DNA of 6,629 nucleotides from Bacteroidales bacterium (GTDB taxonomy: Bacteria; Bacteroidota; Bacteroidia; Bacteroidales; UBA12481): the NCBI GenBank assembly GCA_021160155.1, contig JAGHDB010000376.1, forward strand, positions 1 to 6,629. The letters are read 5' to 3'. The position numbers were made by a program, and so were the translations under genes. Position 1 is the first letter of the stretch, and every line of letters starts with the position of its first letter. Of the stretch, positions 1-6,629 are shown one piece after another. The notes under the pieces were generated by a model. It was not told where the DNA came from. It saw only the letters and a list, made by a program, of their open reading frames with translations, and did not search any database.

Positions 1-21
1 AGAAATACAAAAAAATATCAT

Positions 22-2541
22 TTACTTTTGAGCAGACGCTTTATGTTTGCCTGAAAGTACTTTGATTGCAAGTTTCTCTTTATTTTTATTATGACTGATT
101 GATAAAGTATCTCCTTCTTTAACGGGGGAATCGATGATTACTTCAGCCATCTGATCTTCAAGGTATTTCTGAATGGCTCTTTTTAAAGGCCGGGCACCAA
201 ATTTGAGGTCGTATCCTTTTTCAGCCAGGAATTCTTTAGCCGAATTGGAAATTCTTGCTTTGAAACCCAATTGATTGATCCGCTGAAAGAGCCCAAGTAG
301 TTCAATATCAATAATCTTATAAATATCCTCTTTACTTAGACTGTTAAAAATGATGACATCATCTATCCGGTTTAAGAATTCAGGTGCAAAAGTTTTATTC
401 AACGCTTTCTGGATAACACTTTTCTGGTGTTCGTTGGCAGTATCTTCTCCGCTTTTGATTGAGAATCCCATACTATGACCAAAATCTTTCAATTGGCGAG
501 TTCCGATATTAGAAGTCATGATCAGAATAGTATTTTTAAAATCCACTCTTCTGCCCAGACTGTCAGTTAGTTGGCCATCATCAAGAACCTGCAGCAGGAT
601 GTTAAAAATGTCAGGATGTGCCTTCTCAATTTCATCCAGGAGCACCACAGAGTATGGTTTTCTGCGTACTTTCTCTGTAAGTTGTCCTCCCTCTTCATAA
701 CCCACGTAACCCGGAGGTGCGCCCACCAATCGCGAAACGCTGAATTTCTCCATATACTCGCTCATGTCGATTCTCACCAGAGCATCTTTGTTGTCAAACA
801 GGGTTTCAGCCAGTACTTTAGCCAGTTGTGTTTTTCCAACGCCGGTCGGGCCCAGAAATACAAAAGAGCCTATGGGTTTATTGGGATCTTTCAAGCCTGC
901 CCGGTTTCTTTGAATTGCTTTAACAATTTTCTTAATTGCTTCATCCTGGCCGATAATTTTTTGACGTAACTCATGCTCCATATTCATTAACCGGGCTCCT
1001 TCAGCTTGGGCTATCCTTTGAACGGGAACCCCTGTCATCATGGCTACCACTTCTTCGACATTGGTTTCATCCACTGTCTGACGGTTGTCTTCCAGACTTT
1101 TTTCCCAGAGATCTTTTTCTTGTTCAAGTTCCAGGATCAATTGTTTTTCTTGATCACGATGTCGAGCTGCAAGTTCAAAGTCCTGATTTTTAACCGCTTC
1201 AATTTTAGTTTTCTTGGTTTCTTCAATAAGCGATTCAATATGTAGAATTTTATCAGGTACCGTAATATTGGAAATATGCACGCGCGATCCCGATTCATCC
1301 AATGCATCAATTGCTTTATCCGGAAGATGCCGATCACTTATATAACGTTGTGTCAGTTTCACGCAAGCCTTGATGGCAGCTTCTGTATAATTAACATTAT
1401 GGTGTTCTTCGTAGCGATCTTTAATATTGTTCAGGATTTCCAGGGTTTCTTCAGGGGAAGTGGGATCTACAATGACTTTCTGAAACCTTCGCTCCAGAGC
1501 TCCGTCTTTTTCGATATGCTGCCGATACTCGTCAAGAGTAGTAGCACCAATACACTGAATCTCCCCCCTGGCCAGCGCGGGCTTTAGCATATTGGCTGCA
1601 TCCAGCGAACCTGTAGCACCGCCTGCTCCTACAATAGTATGAATTTCATCAATAAAGAGGATGACATTATTTGTTTTCGCCAGTTCATTCAAAATGGCTT
1701 TCATCCGTTCTTCGAATTGCCCACGGTATTTGGTTCCGGCAACAATTGATGCCATATCCAATGCAACTACACGTTTACCAAAAAGAATCCGCGAAACTTT
1801 ACGCTGAACAATCCGTAGCGCCAGCCCTTCTGCTATAGCCGATTTACCTACTCCCGGTTCGCCGATTAAAACCGGATTATTTTTTTTACGACGACTCAGA
1901 ATTTGAGCAATACGTTCAATCTCTGTCTCACGACCCACAATGGGGTCAAGCCGGTTTTCTTCTGCGGCACGTGTAATGTCAATTCCGAAATTATCCAAAA
2001 CCGGTGTGTCGGAAGTGCTTTTGGTCCCCTTAATGCCTCCACGTGGCGGAGGATCCGGATGATCTGCATCCTCTTCATCCTCAGGAAATTCAGCTCTTGA
2101 AACCGGCATATCCTGGACCATCTGCTGCCTGACCTGCCTGTAATCAACTTTTAATTCTTCAAGCACTTGTGTGACAATGCTATTCTCGTCTTTCAACATG
2201 GCCATCAAAAGATGACCGGTGTTGACTTCGGGATTCTTCAGCGACATGGCTTCGAGATGTGCCAGTTTCCACACTTTCTCCGTTGTTCTCAGTAATGGCA
2301 GCTCTTCAGGAAGACCAATTGCTTCAGGATTCTGACGCCTGACACGCTGCTCAATCATTTTCTTAACTTCGGGTAAATCAACACCTAAATTAATCAGTGT
2401 ATCTACGGCAACCCCTTCACCTTCACGCAATATGCCTAAAAAAATATGTTCCGTGCCAATAAAGTCATTGCCCAGCCGAATAGCCTCCTCCTTGCTGAAA
2501 GTCAGCACATCCTTCATTCTTTTACTGAGATTCGAATCCAT
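22..2541 (-). CDS. clpC: ATP-dependent Clp protease ATP-binding subunit ClpC (AAA+ unfoldase)
   Basis: ClpC is a cytoplasmic hexameric unfoldase that threads substrates into the ClpP peptidase. The 839-residue protein, numbered from the ATG at 2541, is full length for the family. In order it shows: an N-terminal Clp-N double repeat (about 5-145); an acidic, proline-rich linker (about 150-170); AAA1 with Walker A GEPGVGKS (227-234), pore loop KYRG (271-274), Walker B VILFIDE (293-299) and arginine finger near ALERRF; a middle region with a UVR-type motif (about 448-468); AAA2 with Walker A GPTGVGKT (564-571), pore loop GYVG (611-614), Walker B VVLLDE (632-637) and sensor 2 GARPLKR (782-788). 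MGF at 691-693 fits the hydrophobic-Gly-Phe loop that docks on ClpP. The UVR motif and ClpP loop favour ClpC over ClpB or ClpA. A TTG 15 bp upstream (2556) would add five residues, but the ATG start matches the family N-terminus as I recall it. The gene is transcribed divergently from gyrA. No frameshift or missing catalytic motif is seen. Confidence 0.96.
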   Translation of the reverse strand: MDSNLSKRMKDVLTFSKEEAIRLGNDFIGTEHIFLGILREGEGVAVDTLINLGVDLPEVKKMIEQRVRRQNPEAIGLPEELPLLRTTEKVWKLAHLEAMSLKNPEVNTGHLLMAMLKDENSIVTQVLEELKVDYRQVRQQMVQDMPVSRAEFPEDEEDADHPDPPPRGGIKGTKSTSDTPVLDNFGIDITRAAEENRLDPIVGRETEIERIAQILSRRKKNNPVLIGEPGVGKSAIAEGLALRIVQRKVSRILFGKRVVALDMASIVAGTKYRGQFEERMKAILNELAKTNNVILFIDEIHTIVGAGGATGSLDAANMLKPALARGEIQCIGATTLDEYRQHIEKDGALERRFQKVIVDPTSPEETLEILNNIKDRYEEHHNVNYTEAAIKACVKLTQRYISDRHLPDKAIDALDESGSRVHISNITVPDKILHIESLIEETKKTKIEAVKNQDFELAARHRDQEKQLILELEQEKDLWEKSLEDNRQTVDETNVEEVVAMMTGVPVQRIAQAEGARLMNMEHELRQKIIGQDEAIKKIVKAIQRNRAGLKDPNKPIGSFVFLGPTGVGKTQLAKVLAETLFDNKDALVRIDMSEYMEKFSVSRLVGAPPGYVGYEEGGQLTEKVRRKPYSVVLLDEIEKAHPDIFNILLQVLDDGQLTDSLGRRVDFKNTILIMTSNIGTRQLKDFGHSMGFSIKSGEDTANEHQKSVIQKALNKTFAPEFLNRIDDVIIFNSLSKEDIYKIIDIELLGLFQRINQLGFKARISNSAKEFLAEKGYDLKFGARPLKRAIQKYLEDQMAEVIIDSPVKEGDTLSISHNKNKEKLAIKVLSGKHKASAQK

Positions 2542-2565
2542 AATACTGTTGCTCAATCATTGCTC

Positions 2566-2582
2566 TCTGTCAGTATGACAGA
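2566..2582. promoter_or_regulatory. Palindrome upstream of clpC, candidate operator (site 1)
   Basis: A perfect inverted repeat with 7-bp arms, TCTGTCA and TGACAGA, around a 3-bp centre (GTA). It lies 25-41 bp upstream of the clpC ATG, where a repressor or activator of clpC could bind or where the 5' leader of its mRNA could fold. The arm recurs in a second palindrome at 2621-2631. The symmetry is seen directly; the regulatory role is inferred from position and from the stress-related function of ClpC. Confidence 0.45.
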
Positions 2583-2620
2583 ATAACCATGATAATGTTT
2601 CATAAAAGTAACCAATTTTT

Positions 2621-2631
2621 TTCTGACAGAA
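2621..2631. promoter_or_regulatory. Second palindrome sharing the CTGTCA/TGACAG core (site 2)
   Basis: TTCTG-A-CAGAA is a perfect 11-bp palindrome. It contains TGACAGAA, the same octamer found at the right side of site 1 (2576-2583), at an offset of 48 bp and again followed by a TAA-containing tail. Two related dyads in one short divergent promoter region suggest a pair of binding sites for one regulator. Short AT-rich palindromes do arise by chance, so confidence is low. Confidence 0.3.
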
Positions 2632-2712
2632 GTAATCAAATACCAAGCCAATTATTAACAACAGGTGTTTGAAATATATCATTTTGATTAACGGAGAATG
2701 CAGAAAAAATGA

Positions 2713-2720
2713 TAATTTTG
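2713..2720 (+). promoter_or_regulatory. Bacteroidota-type -7 promoter element for gyrA
   Basis: TAATTTTG matches the Bacteroidota primary sigma-factor -7 consensus TAnnTTTG exactly. It would start transcription about 40-45 bp before the gyrA ATG. The upstream half is poor: no TTTG lies at the usual spacing of about 19 bp, and the nearest (2683-2686) is 26 bp away. The -7 match is seen directly; its use as the gyrA promoter is inferred. Confidence 0.45.
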
Positions 2721-2732
2721 TGGGATTATTTT

Positions 2733-2756
2733 TCGGATAGTGATATCCGATTTTTT
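2733..2756 (+). promoter_or_regulatory. Hairpin with T-run in the gyrA leader
   Basis: TCGGATA (2733-2739) and TATCCGA (2744-2750) form a perfect 7-bp stem with a GTGA loop, followed at once by six Ts (2751-2756). This looks like a short intrinsic terminator or attenuator, but it sits between the likely gyrA promoter and the gyrA start codon, 12 bp before the ATG including the T-run. The stem has only three G-C pairs, so strong termination is doubtful. It could instead be a DNA operator dyad or a leader structure affecting translation. Confidence 0.4.
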
Positions 2757-2768
2757 GATTAAAATCTT

Positions 2769-5258
2769 ATGTCAACAGAAGAAAAGATCATTAAGATTAA
2801 TATCGATGAGGAGATGCAGTCATCTTACATCGACTATTCCATGTCGGTAATAGTATCGCGTGCATTGCCTGATGTGAGAGATGGATTGAAACCGGTACAC
2901 AGGAGAGTACTTTTCGGGATGCATGAACTGGGATATTTATCTAATCGGCCATTTAAAAAATCTGCACGTATTGTCGGAGAGGTGTTAGGGAAATATCATC
3001 CTCATGGTGACAGTAGTGTGTATATGGCTATGGTCAGGATGGCACAGAACTGGTCGATGCGTTATCCGCTGATTGACGGTCAGGGAAACTTCGGATCTAT
3101 TGACGGAGACAGTCCTGCAGCTATGCGATATACTGAAGCCCGCATGCAAAAAGTGGCCGAAGAAATGATGGCAGATATTGACAAGGAGACGGTTGATTTT
3201 CAACTGAATTTTGATGATTCTCTTAAAGAACCCACCGTTTTACCAACAAGGATTCCTAATTTGCTGGTAAACGGTGCTTCCGGTATTGCAGTGGGAATGG
3301 CTACTAATATGCCTCCACATAACCTGTCTGAAGTAATTGATGCCACAATTGCGGTGATAAAAAATCCTGAAATTTCCTTTGATGAGCTTATTAAGCATAT
3401 TCTTGCTCCTGATTTTCCTACCGGAGGGATTATCTATGGATACCAGGGGGTTAAAGATGCGTATGAAACCGGCAGGGGCCGAATTATATTAAGAGGTAAA
3501 GCTTATATTGAAACCACTCCACATGGTCGTGAAAAAATTGTGATTACCGAGATTCCTTATTTGGTTAATAAGGCGGAGATGATTATGAAAACCGCCGAAT
3601 TGGTTAATGAAAAGAAAATCGAGGGAATCTCAAACGTAAATGATGAATCTGACAGAAATGGTATGCGCATTGTCTATGATCTGAAGAAAGATGCCATTGC
3701 CAATGTTGTACTTAATAATTTATATAAACATACGCCTCTGCAAACTGCCTTTTCGGTCAATAACATTGCTTTGGTCAATGGCCGTCCTAAACTCCTGACA
3801 CTTAGGGGGATCATAGATAATTTTATAGGCCACAGACACGAAATTGTAATCCGCCGGACCCGTTACGAACTTGACCAGGCCGAAAAACGTGCCCATATCC
3901 TTGAGGGTCTTTTAATCGCGCTCGACCATCTGGATGAAGTAATCAAGCTGATACGTGGCTCAAAAACTCCCGAAGAGGCGAAAAACGGACTTATGGATAA
4001 TTTTGGATTGACAGAAATTCAAGCCAAAGCTATCCTGGATCTTAGGTTGCACCGTTTAACCGGCTTGGAACGGAATAAAATCAGGGAAGAGTACGATGAA
4101 TTGCAGAAAATGATCGAATATTACCATCGTCTGCTTAATGATAAAGAGATGCGCATGGAGATCATTGTAAATGAACTGCAGGAGATTAAAGAAAAATACG
4201 GAAATCCGAGACGAACCGAAATTGAGTATGTCGGAGAGGATTTTAATCCTGAAGATTTTTATGCCGATGAGGATATGGTCCTGACCATTTCACATCTGGG
4301 ATACATTAAACGAACCCCGTTAACAGATTTTAAAACTCAGGGTAGGGGAGGAGTCGGATCACGTGGAGGATCTACACGCGATGAGGATTTTATTGAGCAT
4401 ATCTATATTGCTTCCATGCATAGTACCATTTTATTGTTCACGAGAACAGGTAAGTGCTTCTGGCTCAAGGTATATCAAATTCCTGAGGGCTCAAGAACCA
4501 GTAAGGGTCGCGCTATTCAGAACCTGATACATATTGAACCTGACGATAAAGTCATGGCCTATCTGAAAGTTAAAGATCTATCTGATACTGAATTTATTAA
4601 CGGTCACTATATTATACTGAACACAAAACGGGGAATCATTAAAAAAACACTTCTTGAAGCCTATTCCAGACCACGGCAGAATGGAGTTAATGCCATTACC
4701 GTTAAAGACGGGGATGAATTGCTAAGTGCCAGATTAACTAACGGAAACCATGAAATCCTGCTGGCTGTAAAATCCGGAAAAGCAATCAGGTTTCATGAAA
4801 GTGCCGTGCGCTCAGTAGGGCGAACAGCTTCAGGTGTAAGAGGGATCACTCTTTCAGATACAAAAGATGAAGTGGTTGGTATGGTTTGTGTGGAAAATGA
4901 TCAGGAGGATATCCTGGTAGTTTCTGAAAATGGTTATGGCAAACGTTCAGCTGCTTCAGACTACCGGATGACCAACAGGGGAGGGAAAGGAGTTAAAACT
5001 ATGAACCTGACTGAAAAAACCGGTAAACTGATTGGTATTCTTGGTGTAATGGATGAACACGATATCATGATAATTAACCGGTCAGGACTGACAATCCGGA
5101 TCCCTGTTCACCAGATTCGTGTAATGGGACGCGCTACACAGGGTGTTAAAGTGATCAACCTGAAAGAAAATGATTCTATCGCATCTGTAACTAAAGTTAC
5201 TATTAACAGCAACGGTAGTGATATCGACAAAACCGGTGAAATCGAAGAAGTCCGGTAG
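2769..5258 (+). CDS. gyrA: DNA gyrase subunit A (type IIA topoisomerase)
   Basis: GyrA pairs with GyrB to introduce negative supercoils into DNA using ATP. The 829-residue protein is complete. It has the breakage-reunion core from about 30, with the catalytic tyrosine Y121 in AAMRYTEAR (E. coli Y122), preceding R120, and the DNA-intercalating isoleucine in SGIAVGM (I173). A coiled-coil and gate region at about 360-480 is followed by a C-terminal beta-pinwheel (about 498-810) and an acidic tail. The quinolone pocket reads GDSSVYM: S82 (E. coli S83) is the wild-type serine, but E. coli D87 is methionine here (M86). The GyrA-box position reads Q524-GRGGVG, a weakened form of the usual basic QRRGGRG-type box; RGGKG recurs at 737-741. 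ParC was considered, but overall length, the box and the gene context favour GyrA. In-frame stops just upstream support the ATG at 2769. No strong Shine-Dalgarno precedes it, as is usual in this phylum. Confidence 0.96.
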   Translation: MSTEEKIIKINIDEEMQSSYIDYSMSVIVSRALPDVRDGLKPVHRRVLFGMHELGYLSNRPFKKSARIVGEVLGKYHPHGDSSVYMAMVRMAQNWSMRYPLIDGQGNFGSIDGDSPAAMRYTEARMQKVAEEMMADIDKETVDFQLNFDDSLKEPTVLPTRIPNLLVNGASGIAVGMATNMPPHNLSEVIDATIAVIKNPEISFDELIKHILAPDFPTGGIIYGYQGVKDAYETGRGRIILRGKAYIETTPHGREKIVITEIPYLVNKAEMIMKTAELVNEKKIEGISNVNDESDRNGMRIVYDLKKDAIANVVLNNLYKHTPLQTAFSVNNIALVNGRPKLLTLRGIIDNFIGHRHEIVIRRTRYELDQAEKRAHILEGLLIALDHLDEVIKLIRGSKTPEEAKNGLMDNFGLTEIQAKAILDLRLHRLTGLERNKIREEYDELQKMIEYYHRLLNDKEMRMEIIVNELQEIKEKYGNPRRTEIEYVGEDFNPEDFYADEDMVLTISHLGYIKRTPLTDFKTQGRGGVGSRGGSTRDEDFIEHIYIASMHSTILLFTRTGKCFWLKVYQIPEGSRTSKGRAIQNLIHIEPDDKVMAYLKVKDLSDTEFINGHYIILNTKRGIIKKTLLEAYSRPRQNGVNAITVKDGDELLSARLTNGNHEILLAVKSGKAIRFHESAVRSVGRTASGVRGITLSDTKDEVVGMVCVENDQEDILVVSENGYGKRSAASDYRMTNRGGKGVKTMNLTEKTGKLIGILGVMDEHDIMIINRSGLTIRIPVHQIRVMGRATQGVKVINLKENDSIASVTKVTINSNGSDIDKTGEIEEVR

Positions 5259-5296
5259 AATTTCTTGTATTTGCTACAATTGAGTTGATAAAAGGA

Positions 5297-5327
5297 TTTG
5301 AAACACAACTAGTTTTATTTATTTTTG
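5297..5327 (+). promoter_or_regulatory. Bacteroidota housekeeping promoter for the TPR gene
   Basis: TTTG (5297-5300), a 19-bp spacer and TATTTTTG (5320-5327) match the Bacteroidota -33/-7 consensus (TTTG and TAnnTTTG) in both halves and spacing. Transcription would begin roughly 20 nt before the ATG at 5354, leaving a short A-rich leader. The spacer contains the 8-bp palindrome AACTAGTT (5307-5314), whose meaning is unknown. This suggests the TPR gene can be expressed independently of gyrA, although no clear terminator separates the two and readthrough is possible. Confidence 0.65.
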
Positions 5328-5353
5328 TAATTAATGACAAAACACTAACAAAC

Positions 5354-6514
5354 ATGAAACGCTTTGCATTATTTGTGACACTATTGACCGTTTTTGGTGC
5401 TGTTTGGGCTCAAAGCAATAAGGTTGTTACTGCCTGGAATCTGATGAAACCAGAATACAATGAACTCGATAAAGCTAAACAAGCTATCGATGATGCCGCA
5501 CAACACCCGAAAACCAGTACTAAAGCTAAAACATGGTTCTACAGAGGCTTGGTTTACTATAAAATATACCAGTCTAAAGACAAAAAGTTCAAGAACCTCG
5601 ATCCAAATCCGTTAAAGGTTGCGTACCAGTCTTTTGTTAAAGCAAAAGAACTGGACGTGAAAAACCGTTATACGGACAAACTGATATTTCGTTTAACTAT
5701 GTCGGCTGCTGAATTCTTTAATAAGGGGTCTAAAGAATTTCAACAGAAAAAGTATGATGAGTCACTGGAATCATTTGAAACGGCTCTTGCAATTGGTAGA
5801 TTACCCTATATCAATCAATTAGATACCGGTGCCTATTTTAATGCGGCTATTGCCGCCGATCAGGCCGGTAAGTATGATAAAGCTGAAAAATACTATCAAA
5901 AGGCTATCGACTATAAGTACGGCGGTGCCGGAGTATATAAGTATCTTGCCGACGTATATCTTGCACAAGGAGATAGCACCGCTTATATACAGACATTAAA
6001 AAAAGGTATTGACACTTATCCCGATACCAGCAATAACCTGGTTATTTCACTGATTAATTATTACTTGTCAATTGAACAGATCAATGCAGCATACGGTTTT
6101 ATTGAAAAGGCGCTTCAAAAAGAGGGTGATAATCCATCATTATGGTTTGTTTACGGAATTGCTCTTGAACGGAACAACAAGCCGGATAAAGCCATTGAAG
6201 CTTATAAAAAATCCGTAGAACTGAACGATAAGTATTTCGATGGTTGGTTCAACCTGGGTACGGTTTATTTTAATAAAGGAGTTAAAGCAAACGATGCTGC
6301 TGCAAATATTCCATTGGATGACACTGAAGGATATAAAAAAGCTGTCGCTAAAGTGGATGAATATTTTAAAGAGGCATTGCCTTATTATGAAAAGGCTTAT
6401 GAACTTAACCCAAATGATGCCAATCTTTTAACAGGATTAAGAACCATATATTATCGGTTTAAAATGAACGATAAATTTAAGGAGATACAGAAAAAAATTG
6501 ATGAGTTGAAGTAA
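5354..6514 (+). CDS. Exported tetratricopeptide-repeat (TPR) protein
   Basis: This 386-residue protein begins with a signal peptide: MKR, a hydrophobic stretch (4-18) and a probable cleavage site in AVWA-Q after residue 19. There is no lipobox cysteine, so a soluble periplasmic location is likely. The rest is helical and rich in Lys, Tyr and Ala, with several TPR-like units, clearest at about 121-150, 160-187, 193-223, 262-291 and 296-355. The last is interrupted by a charged insert of about 30 residues (310-340) before the closing helix that ends ALPYYEKAYELNPND. TPR arrays usually bind other proteins; no enzyme motif is visible, and the partner cannot be told from sequence. The ATG at 5354 is chosen because it directly starts the signal peptide and lies downstream of the promoter; a TTG at 5285 would put 23 extra residues before the signal and would overlap the promoter. 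It lies 95 bp after gyrA, an arrangement I recall from other Bacteroidota. Confidence 0.85.
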   Translation: MKRFALFVTLLTVFGAVWAQSNKVVTAWNLMKPEYNELDKAKQAIDDAAQHPKTSTKAKTWFYRGLVYYKIYQSKDKKFKNLDPNPLKVAYQSFVKAKELDVKNRYTDKLIFRLTMSAAEFFNKGSKEFQQKKYDESLESFETALAIGRLPYINQLDTGAYFNAAIAADQAGKYDKAEKYYQKAIDYKYGGAGVYKYLADVYLAQGDSTAYIQTLKKGIDTYPDTSNNLVISLINYYLSIEQINAAYGFIEKALQKEGDNPSLWFVYGIALERNNKPDKAIEAYKKSVELNDKYFDGWFNLGTVYFNKGVKANDAAANIPLDDTEGYKKAVAKVDEYFKEALPYYEKAYELNPNDANLLTGLRTIYYRFKMNDKFKEIQKKIDELK

Positions 6515-6527
6515 AATTACCGTATAA

Positions 6528-6617
6528 AAAATAAAGTCCAAAGTCTTAAGGCCAATGGTAGAAGTTTAGGGCATAGTGGATTTTTGCCTTGAATGATGGG
6601 ATTTTGGACTTTATTTT
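6528..6617. repeat. 90-nt imperfect palindrome after the TPR gene; possible terminator or small repeat element
   Basis: The ends are a perfect 15-bp inverted repeat (AAAATAAAGTCCAAA at 6528-6542 against 6603-6617), extendable to 18 bp with one G-U pair (6528-6545 with 6600-6617). Inside it a second stem pairs 6546-6552 with 6586-6592 (core AAGGC/GCCTT), leaving a 7-nt bulge on one side and a 33-nt apical loop. The element starts 14 bp after the TPR stop codon and ends in a T-rich run, so it could act as a terminator in either direction. The stem of about 25 bp and the large loop are more than a terminator needs, so a palindromic REP- or MITE-like element or a structured RNA is also possible. 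No clear target-site duplication is seen. Confidence 0.55.
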
Positions 6618-6629
6618 AATATATAAGAT

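Noticed and set aside
571..969. Plus-strand open frame of 132 codons antisense to clpC
   Set aside because: It lies entirely inside the strongly conserved AAA2 coding region of clpC on the other strand, and its translation shows no recognisable domain. The same reasoning removes the antisense frames at 518-700, 1006-1245, 1276-1587 and 1903-2100.
2542..2556. Five-residue N-terminal extension of ClpC from a TTG start
   Set aside because: The ATG at 2541 begins with [12 protein letters not shown], which fits the usual ClpC N-terminus; the extension uses a rare start codon and adds nothing conserved.
2566..2582. LexA (SOS) box or CtsR operator
   Set aside because: The E. coli LexA box is CTG-N10-CAG, whereas here the CTG and CAG are separated by 9 bp and the interior differs. 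The CtsR heptamer repeat GGTCAAA is absent.
2603..2640. Possible clpC promoter on the minus strand (TACTTTTA at 2610-2603, TTTG at 2640-2637)
   Set aside because: The -7 element misses the final G of TAnnTTTG and the spacer is 26 bp where about 19 is expected. It remains possible but is not supported enough to annotate.
2769..5258. Topoisomerase IV subunit ParC instead of GyrA
   Set aside because: The protein keeps a recognisable, though weakened, GyrA-box, a six-blade-length C-terminal domain and GyrA-like core motifs, and sits in a gyrA-type context.
5285..5353. Extended TPR protein starting at a TTG
   Set aside because: It would place 23 residues before an intact signal peptide and would overlap the well-formed promoter at 5297-5327.
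1..6629. Mobile elements, CRISPR arrays, tRNA or rRNA genes, or a novel defence system
   Set aside because: No transposase, integrase, direct-repeat array or RNA-gene signature is visible. Nearly all of the window is accounted for by three intact genes of recognisable families.

Overview
This window comes from a bacterium of the phylum Bacteroidota, probably near Bacteroidales. Four things point there. The base composition is moderately AT-rich. Strong Shine-Dalgarno sequences are absent before all three genes. One promoter fits the Bacteroidota housekeeping consensus exactly (TTTG, 19 bp, TAnnTTTG). Finally, the order clpC (divergent), gyrA, periplasmic TPR protein is one I recall from Bacteroides-type genomes. 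The assignment rests on pattern and memory; no search was run.

Layout: positions 22-2541 on the minus strand encode a complete ClpC-type AAA+ unfoldase. A 227-bp divergent intergenic region (2542-2768) follows. It holds two related palindromes on the clpC side, and a TAnnTTTG promoter element plus a terminator-like hairpin on the gyrA side. Positions 2769-5258 on the plus strand encode DNA gyrase subunit A. After a 95-bp gap with its own well-formed promoter, positions 5354-6514 encode an exported tetratricopeptide-repeat protein. The last 115 bp hold a 90-nt imperfect palindrome with perfectly matching 15-bp ends, which may be a terminator, a structured RNA or a small palindromic repeat element. 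Positions 1-21 hold only the AT-rich tail after the clpC stop codon.

The three genes do not form a pathway. ClpC acts in regulated proteolysis, GyrA in DNA supercoiling, and the TPR protein is probably a periplasmic protein of unknown role. clpC is transcribed away from the other two, and the TPR gene looks able to be transcribed independently of gyrA. I see no mobile gene, CRISPR array, tRNA, rRNA or defence system. This is mostly a conserved housekeeping region, and the points worth a second look are regulatory (the palindromes) and structural (a non-acidic residue in the gyrase quinolone pocket and a degenerate GyrA-box).
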